DNA of 64,000 nt from an uncultured Lachnospiraceae bacterium (GTDB lineage Bacteria > Bacillota > Clostridia > Lachnospirales > Lachnospiraceae): assembly GCA_900544445.1 (NCBI GenBank), contig UQVK01000006.1:19201-83200 (forward strand), in the 5' to 3' direction. Under the pieces are notes generated by a model that worked only from the letters and a program-made list of their open reading frames with translations, was not told where the DNA came from and did not search any database. This document shows positions 49,176-58,153 of the stretch, piece by piece (within the stretch, counting starts at the first letter, position 1; the number at the start of each line of letters is the position of its first letter). Position numbers and translations under genes: made by a program.

Positions 49176-50153
49176 TCATTCCACCAGATTATCGAGCGGA
49201 AGCCCCAGTTCAAGGGCGCGGGCGTTTTCCAGGGTCTCATGGGCGATCGCCTGCATGGCCTCCACGGTAAAGAATCCCATGTGGGAGGTCACCAGCACGT
49301 TGGGGAAGGTCACCAGCCTGGCGAGATTTTCATCCTGAATGATTTCCGCGGAGCAGTCCTCATAGAAAAGACCTTCTTCTTCCTCATACACGTCCAGCCC
49401 CACACCGCCGAATTTCTTTGCAGCCAGAGCCTCGATCAGCGCCTGGGTGTCGATCAGGCCGCCTCTGGAGGTATTGACCAGATAGACTCCATCCTTCATG
49501 CCCTGTATGGTCTTCCGGTTGATCAGATAGCGGGTCTGGGGCGTCAGGGGACAGTGCAGAGAAACATAGTCCGCCTTCGCAAGGAGTTCCTCCAAAGAAA
49601 CATAACGCACGTCAAGACCTTCCGCCGGATATGGGTCGTAGGCCAGGACCTGCATGCCGAAACCCTGAAAAATCCGAAGCATGGCCTGTCCGATTTTCCC
49701 GGTTCCCACCACACCGGCGACCTTGTGATAGAGATCCGTTCCCATGAGGCCGTTGATGCTCATGTTAAACTCCCGCGTCCTTCCATACGCCTTGTGGGTG
49801 CAGCGGTTTACGGTCAGAAGCATGGCCATGGCGTATTCCGCCACCGCCTCCGGGGAGTAGCTGGGAACCCGCAGCACGGCGATCCGGCCCTTTGCCGCAC
49901 GGATGTCCACGTGGTTAAATCCCGCACTGCGAAGAAGCAGGCCCTTCACCTGATTTTCCACAAGCCAGTCGAGCATTTCCCGATCCACATGATCGTTTAC
50001 GAAAATACATACCGCGTCATAGCCCTTTGCCAGGAACATGGTATCCCGGTTAAAGGGAAGCTCGATGAAGCGAATCTGGAAGCCATAGTCCGCCGCCATC
50101 GGTTCAAACCAGATCCGGTCATAGGGTTTGGTGCTGAAAAAAGCGATCTGCAT
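49176..50153 (-). CDS. D-2-hydroxyacid dehydrogenase, D-lactate dehydrogenase type
   Basis: 325-aa NAD-dependent enzyme that reduces a 2-keto acid such as pyruvate to the D-hydroxy acid. LLLRSAGFNHVDIRAAK and VPSYSPEAVAEYAMAMLL are characteristic of the D-LDH branch. Rossmann motif AGVVGTGKIGQAML, catalytic Arg in LVNTSRGGLIDTQAL, Glu in GLDVYEEEEGLFYEDC and His in VLVTSHMGFFT. ATG 50153 (MQIAFFSTKPYD) follows AAAGGAAGG; a stem-loop is just upstream. The LDH branch is well supported; the preferred substrate is inferred. Confidence 0.93.
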   Translation of the reverse strand: MQIAFFSTKPYDRIWFEPMAADYGFQIRFIELPFNRDTMFLAKGYDAVCIFVNDHVDREMLDWLVENQVKGLLLRSAGFNHVDIRAAKGRIAVLRVPSYSPEAVAEYAMAMLLTVNRCTHKAYGRTREFNMSINGLMGTDLYHKVAGVVGTGKIGQAMLRIFQGFGMQVLAYDPYPAEGLDVRYVSLEELLAKADYVSLHCPLTPQTRYLINRKTIQGMKDGVYLVNTSRGGLIDTQALIEALAAKKFGGVGLDVYEEEEGLFYEDCSAEIIQDENLARLVTFPNVLVTSHMGFFTVEAMQAIAHETLENARALELGLPLDNLVE

Positions 50154-50182
50154 AGAAAAAAGCCTTCCTTTCCACCTGAGTC

Positions 50183-50202
50183 CGGCGGAGCGTTGTCCGC
50201 CG
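50183..50202 (-). promoter_or_regulatory. Stem-loop upstream of the D-LDH-type gene
   Basis: CGGCGGA-GCGTTG-TCCGCCG, a perfect 7-bp stem about 12 nt before the SD region on the minus strand; another of the SD-upstream hairpins. Two ACGTAC palindromes (50223-50228 and 50233-50238), one helical turn apart, lie further upstream and may be an operator. Confidence 0.55.
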
Positions 50203-50271
50203 TTCTTCCTGCAGCAATTTTAACGTACTGTCACGTACCTTACTGCTAAGTGTACTCAAAAGGCCTGAAAT

Positions 50272-50886
50272 CTATCCAATCAGATCCATCACAAAATTTT
50301 TCACCGTTTCCCCCATATCGTGAAAATATTCCCGGAGGGTTTTTTTCGTCTCCGTCACCACGGCTTCCTTCGCCGGCTCCACAATATTGTCCTGAATCGC
50401 TTCGTTCGCGCTTTCCACGAGCTGACTGCCGTATTTTTCATAAAATGCCTGTGCGCCGTTCAGGATGGCCTCCCGGTCCAGACCGAGCTCGTTCGCCTGA
50501 AGCACCAGCCCGGCAATCTGCTCCTTCTGCTCCTGCGTGAGCGTAACGCCCAGTTCTTCCTGCGCCTGGCTGATCGCTTCATCAATCTGCTCTTTGGTAG
50601 AAAGCTCCCCGTCCTCCAGCTTCTTCAACAGTTCATCAAGAAGCGCCTGCTGTTCTTCGTCAAACAGGCTGAAAAAATCCTCCTGTCCTTCCTCATCGGG
50701 CTGCCCTGCTTTATCGGGCTGCCCCGTTTCCTCGGACGCAGCGGATTCCTGCTGTGTCCCGCCGGATGCAAACACCTCATCCGCCGGAAGGAATCCTCCG
50801 GTCCACGCGCTCTGCATCAGAAAAAAGGCCGCCGCGCCTGCAAAAATCCATCTGCCCGCCTTACTGGTGATCCGGTTCTTTTTCAA
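50272..50886 (-). CDS. Secreted DUF1002-like protein
   Basis: 204 aa with a signal peptide (MKKNRITSKAGRWIFAGAAAF, LMQSAW, then a probable cleavage near VFASG). After a Gln/Pro/Asp/Glu-rich linker with a short repeat (QPDKAGQPDEEGQ) comes a helical region (QEDFFSLFDEEQQALLDELL, EELGVTLTQEQKEQIAGLVL) resembling DUF1002, found in secreted Firmicute proteins of unknown role. The start is uncertain: TTG 50886 with AAAGGAG at about 11 nt, or GTG 50898 directly after the site. It overlaps the end of the lysophospholipase gene by up to 26 nt, so it is translationally coupled. Confidence 0.7.
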   Translation of the reverse strand: MKKNRITSKAGRWIFAGAAAFFLMQSAWTGGFLPADEVFASGGTQQESAASEETGQPDKAGQPDEEGQEDFFSLFDEEQQALLDELLKKLEDGELSTKEQIDEAISQAQEELGVTLTQEQKEQIAGLVLQANELGLDREAILNGAQAFYEKYGSQLVESANEAIQDNIVEPAKEAVVTETKKTLREYFHDMGETVKNFVMDLIG

Positions 50887-51880
50887 TCCCGCTTTCACTC
50901 CTTTCCGGGTTTTCGCTCCGTTCCGAAGCTTCCCCCGCCTGAACAGTTTTCATGATCCATTCATACAGTTCCTTCCATACGATCTCCCGATCCGCCTCAT
51001 TTGCCAGCTCGTGCCGGTCGTCCTCATACAGCTTCATGGACACATCCTGCATGCCGATGTAAAGAAACGAATCATAGACCTGGCGGACCGCTCTTCCGTA
51101 ATCTCCCACCGGGTCCATTTCCCCGGCGATGAAACGGACGGGAAGCTGCTTTGGCATCTCTTCCAGCCGCCTTTTATCATGCAGTCTGTCGATCAGGGTG
51201 AACAGCGTCTGAAATCCGTTCAGGGTAAAAGTAAAGCCGCAGAGCGGATCCGCGTTGTATTTCGCCACTTCTTTGGGATCCCGGGAAAGCCAGTCCATGG
51301 CAGATGCCGGATGGGAAATCCTGCGGTTATAGGCGCCAAAGGCCAGCGCATTCACCAGCCCGCTTCTGTGCTTCTCTCCCTGCAGGGCGGTCAGGATACG
51401 GACCAGCCTCAGAGAAGTTTTCAGCAGCTTTTCCGGCTGCATACCGGTTCCCATGATCACGGCACCGGAAAGTCCTTCTCCATACCTGCACAGATAATTT
51501 CTCAGAACAAAAGAACCCATGCTGTGGCCCAGCATCAGATACGGCAGCTGCGGGCGGCCCTGCTCTACGAAGCCGGTCTGCTGCCTTATGCGCAGGGAAT
51601 GCACATCCTCCATCAGCACATCCGGCGCATTTTCATGGCAGAAATAGCCATGGGGATGATTTTCTCCCACGCTTTTTCCATGGCCCAGATGGTCGTTCCC
51701 AGTTACCAGAATCCCCCGATCCGCCAGATAACGGGCGACGGGGTCATACCGGTCCGCGTATTCCGCCATTCCATGGACGATCTGGAGCGCGCAGACCGGA
51801 TCTCCGTCCGGTCTCCACTCCACCGCATGAATCTGCGTCCGCCCATCCGCGGAAGGGTAGTAAAACTCATTCTTTTTCAT
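50861..51880 (-). CDS. Alpha/beta-hydrolase, lysophospholipase/monoacylglycerol lipase type
   Basis: 339-aa serine hydrolase with nucleophile Ser in LMLGHSMGSFVLRNYL, acid Asp in AGEMDPVGDYG and His in YEDDRHELANEADR. The HGMAEYADRYDPVARYLADRG and TGNDHLGHGKSV segments are the oxyanion and lid regions of the Hydrolase_4 family. Cytoplasmic, no signal peptide. Start ATG 51880 has a weak AAGAGAAAG site. The C-terminal tail (ERSENPERSESGIEKEP) is charged and unlike the family. Forms a pair with the secreted protein downstream. Confidence 0.9.
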   Translation of the reverse strand: MKKNEFYYPSADGRTQIHAVEWRPDGDPVCALQIVHGMAEYADRYDPVARYLADRGILVTGNDHLGHGKSVGENHPHGYFCHENAPDVLMEDVHSLRIRQQTGFVEQGRPQLPYLMLGHSMGSFVLRNYLCRYGEGLSGAVIMGTGMQPEKLLKTSLRLVRILTALQGEKHRSGLVNALAFGAYNRRISHPASAMDWLSRDPKEVAKYNADPLCGFTFTLNGFQTLFTLIDRLHDKRRLEEMPKQLPVRFIAGEMDPVGDYGRAVRQVYDSFLYIGMQDVSMKLYEDDRHELANEADREIVWKELYEWIMKTVQAGEASERSENPERSESGIEKEPDHQ

Positions 51881-51926
51881 GCTTTCTTTCTCTTATGTCT
51901 CCGCCCTGTGTCGTCCGCGGAAAAAA

Positions 51927-53948
51927 TCAGCAGATCTCAGCTCCCGCAGGCATTTCCTTTTCCGGAACCACAAGGGCCAGATTTCCGTCTGCGTCCTCCG
52001 CGCACAGAAGCATGCCTTCGGACAGAACCCCCGCCAGCTTGGCAGGCTTCAGGTTCACAAGCACCATTACCTTTTTTCCCACCATCTCCTGCGCGGTATA
52101 ATGCGCCTTGATGCCGGAAACGATCTGCTTCACCTGGCTGCCGATTTTCACCTGGGAGCAGAGCAGCTTTTTGGACTTCTTCACCTCTTCGCAGGCGATG
52201 ATCTCACCCACCTGGAACTGCATTTTCGCAAAATCGTCATAGCTGATCTCCGGCTTCGCCTCGATGTCGATCACCGCATCGCCGCCTTCCGCCGCGTCGC
52301 CCTGGGCTTCGCTTTCCTGGGCTGCCGCGCCGTTTTCAGCCTCTGCGGCCGCCTTTCTTTCCGCGAACATGGCTTCCGCCTTTTCCACAACCTCCTTCAC
52401 GTCAAGCCGCGCGAACAGGATCTGCGGCTTCTCGGTCACCTTTGTGCCGTTCACATAGTGGCCGAAGGTGCCGCACTCCTCAAAGGAGGGAAGAACGGCG
52501 TTCAGCTGCTGTGCGATATTCGCAGCCGTACCGGGCATATAGGGCTCCAGCAGGGATGCTCCGATGGTGATGGATTCCACCAGGTTGTAAAGGACGGTGG
52601 ACAGGCGGTCCTTCTTCGCCTCATCCTTCGCCAGAACCCAGGGCTCCGTCTCGTCAATATACTTGTTGCAGCGCTTGAAAAGGGAGAAAATTTCCGTCAT
52701 GGCATCCGCCACACGCAGGTCTTCCATCTTCGCCGCCACCTTCGCATAGGTTCCGGTCACCACTGCCTTCAGGTCCTCATCCACAGCCTCCGCCGCGCCC
52801 TTGTCGCAGACCACGCCGCCGAAATACTTGTTGCTCATGGAGATGGTCCGGTTCACCAGATTGCCCAGGGTATTCGCCAGGTCGGAGTTGATCCGGTCCG
52901 TCAGAAGCTCCCAGCTGATCACGCCGTCGTTTTCAAAGGGCATCTCATGCAGCACGAAGTAACGCACCGCATCCACGCCGAAGAAGTCCACCAGATCATC
53001 CGCATACATCACGTTTCCCTTGGACTTGCTCATCTTGCCGTCGCCCTGCAGCAGCCAGGGATGGCCGAAAATCTGCTTCGGCAGCGGCTCGCCCAGCGCC
53101 ATCAGGAAGATGGGCCAGTAGATCGTATGGAAGCGGATGATATCCTTGCCGATCAGATGCAGGTCGGCGGGCCACAGCTTCTTATACTGCTCGCTGCTGT
53201 TCCCGTCCGCATCATAACCGATTCCGGTGATGTAGTTGGTCAGAGCGTCCAGCCACACATAAACCACATGTCTGTCGTCAAAGTCCACAGGAATGCCCCA
53301 TTTGAAGGAGGTTCTGGACACGCACAGATCCTGCAGGCCGGGCAGCAGGAAGTTGTTCATCATCTCGTTCTTGCGGGACACGGGCTGGATGAACTCCGGA
53401 TGTTCATTAATATGCGCAATCAGCCTGTCCGCATACTTGCTCATTTTGAAAAAGTAAGCCTCTTCCTTCGCAGGCTTCACCTCGCGTCCGCAGTCGGGGC
53501 ACTTGCCGTCCACCAGCTGGGACTGGGTCCAGAAGGATTCGCAGGGCGTGCAGTAAAGTCCTTCATAATATCCCTTATAAATATCTCCCTGATCATACAG
53601 CCGCTTGAAAATCTTCTGCACCTGCTTTACGTGCGGCTCGTCCGTGGTACGGATGAATTTGTCATAGGAGGTTCCCATCAGATCCCACAGACGCTTCACC
53701 TCGCCTGCCACCTTGTCCACATATTCCTGCGGGGATATTCCCGCCTCCTGAGCCTTCAGCTCGATCTTCTGACCGTGCTCGTCCGTTCCGGTCTGGAAGA
53801 ACACATCATAGCCGTCCTTCCTCTTGAATCTGGCGATACTGTCCGCCAGCACGGCCTCATAGGTGTTTCCGATGTGGGGCTTGCCCGAAGTATAGGCAAT
53901 GGCCGTGGTAATATAATATTTTCCTTTCATCTTTACATTTGCGCTCAT
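51927..53948 (-). CDS. metG: Methionyl-tRNA synthetase
   Basis: 673-aa class I synthetase that charges tRNA-Met. HIGH-type motif PHIGNTY, the zinc knuckle CTPCESFW...CPDCG, KMSKSKGN and the C-terminal OB-fold tRNA-binding domain (ISYDDFAKMQFQVGEIIACEEVKKSKKL) are clear. A Glu/Ala-rich linker at about residues 535-560 (AAEAENGAAAQESEAQGDA) joins the last domain. Start ATG 53948 follows AAAGGAG; the longer frame begins in the T-box terminator. Transcription is controlled by a Met T-box leader. Confidence 0.97.
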   Translation of the reverse strand: MSANVKMKGKYYITTAIAYTSGKPHIGNTYEAVLADSIARFKRKDGYDVFFQTGTDEHGQKIELKAQEAGISPQEYVDKVAGEVKRLWDLMGTSYDKFIRTTDEPHVKQVQKIFKRLYDQGDIYKGYYEGLYCTPCESFWTQSQLVDGKCPDCGREVKPAKEEAYFFKMSKYADRLIAHINEHPEFIQPVSRKNEMMNNFLLPGLQDLCVSRTSFKWGIPVDFDDRHVVYVWLDALTNYITGIGYDADGNSSEQYKKLWPADLHLIGKDIIRFHTIYWPIFLMALGEPLPKQIFGHPWLLQGDGKMSKSKGNVMYADDLVDFFGVDAVRYFVLHEMPFENDGVISWELLTDRINSDLANTLGNLVNRTISMSNKYFGGVVCDKGAAEAVDEDLKAVVTGTYAKVAAKMEDLRVADAMTEIFSLFKRCNKYIDETEPWVLAKDEAKKDRLSTVLYNLVESITIGASLLEPYMPGTAANIAQQLNAVLPSFEECGTFGHYVNGTKVTEKPQILFARLDVKEVVEKAEAMFAERKAAAEAENGAAAQESEAQGDAAEGGDAVIDIEAKPEISYDDFAKMQFQVGEIIACEEVKKSKKLLCSQVKIGSQVKQIVSGIKAHYTAQEMVGKKVMVLVNLKPAKLAGVLSEGMLLCAEDADGNLALVVPEKEMPAGAEIC

Positions 53949-53982
53949 GCTCTTTTTGCTCCTTTCTTCTTTCCCGCTCATA

Positions 53983-54345
53983 AAATCAATAAGCCCGTCT
54001 TCTCAATTTTAAGCTTCTGTTAAAATCAAGAAGACGGGCGTTATTCCCGTGGTACCACTTCTCTTCACCGCAGCCTCGCGGATACGGCCTCATCAGGTAC
54101 TATACTGTTTCCCGGAGTCTTCCTGCACGAAACTTCTGTTTCAGGGAATCTCTTCTCTAAAAATACAATACCCTGCCGCTGTAACAGGCGGCACCTGTCG
54201 CAGCCTTACCGCAGTATGCGGCTCGGTGCGCTGCTCCGTAAGCCATGTTCCACCGTTTTCCGTCAGGCCTTCTCAGCCGGCGTTACCGCCCTTTGGCCCT
54301 CTCTGTAAGACTTCCCGCGATGTACTCTCTTCTTCAACGCTTTTG
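53983..54345 (-). ncRNA. T-box riboswitch (methionine) of metG
   Basis: Minus-strand leader. It has the T-box AAGTGGTACCACGG (54047-54060 on the plus strand), Stem I features AGAGAGTA and CAGAGAGG, and a specifier region GGTGGAACATGG with ATG as the Met codon (54244-54246 on the plus strand). The terminator stem GCCCGTCTTCT pairs with AGAAGACGGGC (53993-54039) and is followed by TTATTGATTTT. Uncharged tRNA-Met is expected to stabilise the antiterminator and allow metG transcription. Confidence 0.93.
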
Positions 54346-54352
54346 TTTTTTC

Positions 54353-54381
54353 AGCTTAACACACTGCGGCCAGATTGTCAA
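54353..54381 (-). promoter_or_regulatory. metG promoter
   Basis: Minus strand TTGACA, 17 bp, TAAGCT, immediately before the T-box leader. Confidence 0.8.
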
Positions 54382-54399
54382 ACCGATACGGCTGCCCAG

Positions 54400-55368
54400 C
54401 TACCTGCAGTACCCGGTCCCCATATCCACCACATTCCTGAGTGGCTCCCCTTTCCGGAAGTGTTCCAGGTTCTCCGCAAAAATATCGCAGATCTGGGCCA
54501 GCGTTTCCGGCAGGGAGTAGCCGCCGGAGATGTGAGGCGTGATCAGCGCGCCGGGCGCACTCCAGAGGGGATGATCGGCCGGAAGCGGTTCCGGATCTGT
54601 CACGTCCAGGGCTGCTCCGGTTATTTTACCCGCATAAAGGGCATCGCTCAGCGCGTCGGTATCAATGGCAGTGCCGCGGCCCACGTTCAGCACAATGGCG
54701 TTTGGCTTCAGCAGCCCGATCCGTTCCCGGTTCAGAACGTGATAAGTGGAAGCGTTTCCGGGAAGGCTCATCGCCACCACGTCCGCCCGGGGCAGAAGCT
54801 GATCCAGATCTTCCATGCCATGAACTTCATCCGCCGCCACATTCCCGGCCAGCGTTTTTTCCGTAACGCGTCTGCGGATTCCGATGGTATAGCAGCCCAG
54901 AGCCTTCATCTTACCGGCAAAGGTTCTTCCGATATCTCCCAGTCCAATCACCAGCACAGTGGTTCCCTGGATTACGCCCACATGGCCTTCGCGGCGCCAC
55001 TCACGGTTCAGCTGGTCGGCATAGTACAGGTTCAGCTTTTTGCGCAGCATGAAAAGGCAGGCGATCATATGCTCCGAAATGGCAAGGCCATAGGCTCCTG
55101 TAGCATTGGTCAGAACCGCGCCCTCCGGAAGGAGGCCGGGTTCGCAGTAGCCTTCCGTTCCCGCGTTGTTCAGCTGAATCCATTTCAGATGGTGCGCCCA
55201 GCGCGCCTGGGACGGATTGTCCAGATTTCCCAAAATCACATCCGTATTGGAAAGAAGCTCCTGCGTAATTTCACTTTTCAGTCGGAAAACGGGCTGTTCC
55301 GGCCCCGCCGCTTCCATAATGCGTTTCTTCTGTTCCTCCGTAAACGGGGGAGTCACTACAATCTTCAT
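54400..55368 (-). CDS. D-2-hydroxyacid dehydrogenase (third member)
   Basis: 322-aa NAD(P)-dependent enzyme. IQLNNAGTEGYCEPGLLPEGAVLTNATGAYG is the conserved active-site lead, TVLVIGLGDIGRTFAG the nucleotide-binding loop, VLNVGRGTAIDTDAL the catalytic Arg, AALDVTDPEPLP the Glu and LITPHISGGYS the His. Substrate unknown; the distant GyaR-like form favours a small 2-keto acid. ATG 55368 follows GGAGGTATAG. It lies 61 nt downstream of rpe in the same direction and may be the last gene of the pentose operon. Confidence 0.92.
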   Translation of the reverse strand: MKIVVTPPFTEEQKKRIMEAAGPEQPVFRLKSEITQELLSNTDVILGNLDNPSQARWAHHLKWIQLNNAGTEGYCEPGLLPEGAVLTNATGAYGLAISEHMIACLFMLRKKLNLYYADQLNREWRREGHVGVIQGTTVLVIGLGDIGRTFAGKMKALGCYTIGIRRRVTEKTLAGNVAADEVHGMEDLDQLLPRADVVAMSLPGNASTYHVLNRERIGLLKPNAIVLNVGRGTAIDTDALSDALYAGKITGAALDVTDPEPLPADHPLWSAPGALITPHISGGYSLPETLAQICDIFAENLEHFRKGEPLRNVVDMGTGYCR

Positions 55369-55429
55369 CTATACCTCCAGGCTTTTCTGCGCCTTTTTCT
55401 GAAACCGTCCGGCCCACGGCCCCTGCAGT

Positions 55430-56107
55430 TTACAGCTTATTCGTCTGTCTGCCGTGCGCCTCCATAATCCCCATCATTTCCCGCACATTCTGCGTAATGT
55501 CTCCCCGAAACACGGCAGAACCTGCCACAATGACGTTTGCTCCTGCTTCCAGAACAATCGGAAGATTCTCGTGGGTGATGCCGCCGTCCACTTCAATGTC
55601 CACGTTCAGCCCTTTTTCTTCGATCATTTTTTTCGCTTCCCGGATACGCGCGGTGGAAGCGGGAAGATATTTCTGTCCGCCAAAGCCCGGTTCCACCGTC
55701 ATCACCAACAGCATATCCGCCTTGTCCAGATATTTTTCCACGCAGCGGATGGGTGTGGCCGGCTTGATGGAGATTCCCGCTTTTCTGCCCAGGCTGTGAA
55801 TCCAGTCCAGCGTTTCCTCCACATTGCTGCAGGCTTCCAGATGCACCGTGATGATATCCGCTCCGCTTCTGGCAAAATCTGCCGCATAACGGATCGGCTC
55901 CTCCACCATGAGGTGTACGTCAAAAATGATGTCCGTATATTTTCTCAGAGAAGACACCACGCACATTCCAAAGGAGATGGATGGCACAAACATGCCGTCC
56001 ATGATATCGATATGCAGATACTTCGCTCCGGCCTGCTGCACCAGATCAATCTGTTCTCCCAGCTTGGCGCAGTCCGCCGCCAGGATGGATGGAGACAGTA
56101 TGTTCAT
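55430..56107 (-). CDS. rpe: Ribulose-phosphate 3-epimerase
   Basis: 225-aa TIM-barrel enzyme that interconverts ribulose-5-P and xylulose-5-P. ILSPSILAADCAKLGEQ, the metal-binding Asp/His in LHIDIMDGMFVP, FDVHLMVEEP and VEPGFGGQKYLP, and VDGGITHENLP are all conserved. ATG 56107 follows AGAGGAAGT; a GC-rich stem-loop with a preceding A-run lies just upstream. Part of the arabinose-pentose-phosphate run, directly downstream of the transketolase genes. Confidence 0.96.
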   Translation of the reverse strand: MNILSPSILAADCAKLGEQIDLVQQAGAKYLHIDIMDGMFVPSISFGMCVVSSLRKYTDIIFDVHLMVEEPIRYAADFARSGADIITVHLEACSNVEETLDWIHSLGRKAGISIKPATPIRCVEKYLDKADMLLVMTVEPGFGGQKYLPASTARIREAKKMIEEKGLNVDIEVDGGITHENLPIVLEAGANVIVAGSAVFRGDITQNVREMMGIMEAHGRQTNKL

Positions 56108-56121
56108 ACTTCCTCTTTTCT

Positions 56122-56187
56122 GCCGCCGTCAGGCGGCTTTTTTATAAGACGACTGCTGCCGGCTCCCCCCGAAAGGGAAGCCGGCAG
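56122..56187 (-). promoter_or_regulatory. Two stem-loops between the transketolase and rpe genes
   Basis: GCCGCC-GTCA-GGCGGC (56122-56137) lies just before the rpe SD. CTGCCGGCT (56156-56164) pairs with AGCCGGCAG (56179-56187) further up. On the plus strand the first is followed by TTTTTTATAA, but no plus-strand gene ends here, so its use in the minus-strand message is probably as a stability or translation hairpin. Confidence 0.6.
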
Positions 56188-56260
56188 AGGCGCATTTATC
56201 CTTTTTTCATCCGGTCTCACGCCTTTTTTGCGCTGATCCCGGCGTCCTGTCAGCAGGACA

Positions 56261-57214
56261 TTATTTCACAAATTCCTTTACCTTCGCGTAGATACCCGCT
56301 CCGTCCAGGCCATACTTGGCCACCAAAGCGGCTGCTGTTCCGGATTCTCCGAACACATCGTTGATGCCGATGCGCAGAACGGGAGTGGGAGCCTTTTCGC
56401 TGAGGGCTTCGCAGACTGCGCCGCCAAGGCCGCCGATGATGGTGTGTTCTTCAGCCGTCACCACTTTTCCGGTCTTCTTCGCAGATTTTACGATGAGTTC
56501 CGTATCCAGAGGCTTGATGGTGTGGATGTTAATGACTTCTGCGCTGATGCCGTCGGCAGCCAGCTTATCCGCCGCTTCCAGCGCAGAGGAAACACAGATG
56601 CCGGTGGCAACGATGGTCACGTCGCTGCCTTCACGCAGAATCTCGCCCTTTCCGATCTCGAACTTATAGTCCTCTCTGTCATTGATGATCGGAACCGCCG
56701 CGCGTCCGAAGCGCAGGTAAACAGGGCCCACATATTCAATGGCGGCCTGCACTGCAGCTCTCGCTTCCACCGCGTCGCTGGGGTTGATGACCACCATGCC
56801 GGGGATGGCGCGCATCAGGGCCATATCCTCCAGGCACTGATGGGAAGCGCCGTCCTCGCCCACGGTAATGCCCGCATGGGTGGCGCCGATCTTCACATTC
56901 AGATGGGGATAGCCGATGGAATTGCGCACCTGCTCATAGGCACGTCCGGACGCGAACATGGCAAAGGTGCTGGCGAAGGGAATCTTTCCCACAGTAGCGA
57001 GACCCGCCGCAATTCCCATCATGTTGCATTCCGCAATACCGCAGTCGATGTGGCGGTCGGGAAATACCTTCTGGAACGAATTCGTCTTCGTAGCATTTGC
57101 CAGGTCCGCATCCAGAACCACCAGGTCAGGATACTTTGCGCCGAATTCCGCAAGGGCTTTTCCGTAGGCTTCTCTGGTCGCCATTTTCTGAACCGTCTTC
57201 GTTACTTCTGACAT
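56261..57214 (-). CDS. Transketolase, C-terminal subunit
   Basis: 317-aa half of a split transketolase: the pyrimidine-binding and C-terminal domains. HIDCGIAECNMMGIAAGLATVG contains the catalytic Glu that activates thiamine diphosphate, and SHQCLEDMALMRAIPGMVVINPSDAVEARAA follows the family. Start ATG 57214 overlaps the end of the N-terminal subunit gene by 13 nt; TAGGTGA is the ribosome site. Works with the N-terminal subunit to move two-carbon units between sugar phosphates. The gene fits the pentose pathway here. Confidence 0.95.
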   Translation of the reverse strand: MSEVTKTVQKMATREAYGKALAEFGAKYPDLVVLDADLANATKTNSFQKVFPDRHIDCGIAECNMMGIAAGLATVGKIPFASTFAMFASGRAYEQVRNSIGYPHLNVKIGATHAGITVGEDGASHQCLEDMALMRAIPGMVVINPSDAVEARAAVQAAIEYVGPVYLRFGRAAVPIINDREDYKFEIGKGEILREGSDVTIVATGICVSSALEAADKLAADGISAEVINIHTIKPLDTELIVKSAKKTGKVVTAEEHTIIGGLGGAVCEALSEKAPTPVLRIGINDVFGESGTAAALVAKYGLDGAGIYAKVKEFVK

Positions 57215-58038
57215 AATGCTTCACCTACTTTCTCCAAATCTGCCATGGCAACCGCAAACTCCTCGTCATTGGGAGCCTTTCCGTGCCAGTCCACATTGCC
57301 TTCCATGAAGGAAACGCCCTTACCCTTCAGGCTGTGGGCGATGATCGCCGTGGGCATGCCCTTCGTTTCTCTCGCTTCCTGAAACGCGGCGCGCAGCTCA
57401 TCGAAGTCATGCGCGTTCACGTTGATCACATGGAAATTGAAGGCTTCAAACTTTTTGTCAATGGGATAAGGGGAGCAGACCTTGTCAATGGGTCCGTCGA
57501 TCTGCAGGCCGTTGTTGTCCACAATCACCACCAGGTTGTCCAGCTTGTGGAAGCCGGCGAACATGGAAGCCTCCCAGACCTGCCCCTCTTCGATCTCACC
57601 GTCTCCGAGCAGGGTGTAGACACGATAATCCCGGTTGTCCAGCTTACCGCCGAGCGCCATTCCCACTGCCGCAGAAATGCCCTGTCCCAGAGAGCCGCTG
57701 GACATATCCACGCCGGGCGTATACTGCTTACAGGGATGCCCCTGCAGATAGGAGCCCAGATGTCTGAGGGTGGTCAGGTCTTCTACCGGGAAATAGCCTC
57801 TGTGCGCCAGAGTGGAATACAGCGCAGGCGCGTTATGTCCCTTGGAGAGCACAAAACGATCTCTTTCAGGCATATCCGGGTTCTTCGGATCAATGTTCAT
57901 CTCCTCAAAATAGAGATAGGTAAAAATGTCCGCTGCCGACAGAGATCCGCCGGGATGTCCGCATTTCGCGCTGTGCACGCCGATGATAATCCCTTTCCGG
58001 ATCTCGTTCGCCATTTTGGCGAGTTCAAGATTCTCCAT
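57202..58038 (-). CDS. Transketolase, N-terminal subunit
   Basis: 278-aa half that binds the diphosphate of thiamine diphosphate. HSAKCGHPGGSLSAADIFTYLYF, DMSSGSLGQGISAAVGMALG and the metal motif GDGEIEEGQVWEASMFAGFHKLDN are the usual features. ATG 58038 follows GGAGGAAAATTTC. It lies between araD and the C-terminal subunit. Split transketolases are common in Firmicutes and usually occur in sugar operons, separate from a housekeeping fused copy. Confidence 0.95.
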   Translation of the reverse strand: MENLELAKMANEIRKGIIIGVHSAKCGHPGGSLSAADIFTYLYFEEMNIDPKNPDMPERDRFVLSKGHNAPALYSTLAHRGYFPVEDLTTLRHLGSYLQGHPCKQYTPGVDMSSGSLGQGISAAVGMALGGKLDNRDYRVYTLLGDGEIEEGQVWEASMFAGFHKLDNLVVIVDNNGLQIDGPIDKVCSPYPIDKKFEAFNFHVINVNAHDFDELRAAFQEARETKGMPTAIIAHSLKGKGVSFMEGNVDWHGKAPNDEEFAVAMADLEKVGEALCQK

Positions 58039-58153
58039 GAAATTTTCCTCCGTCTTTCTGTTTGGAAACTGCCCGGCTTTACGGAAACCCTGCCGCGCAT
58101 CACCTTACGAAGCGCCATTTGCTGCTTCGTAAGACTGTCCTCAGTAGTTTACC

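Noticed and set aside
56122..56145. Plus-strand intrinsic terminator (GC stem then TTTTTTATAA)
   Set aside because: No plus-strand gene ends nearby, and the same hairpin recurs before ribosome sites of minus-strand genes, so it is treated as part of that family.
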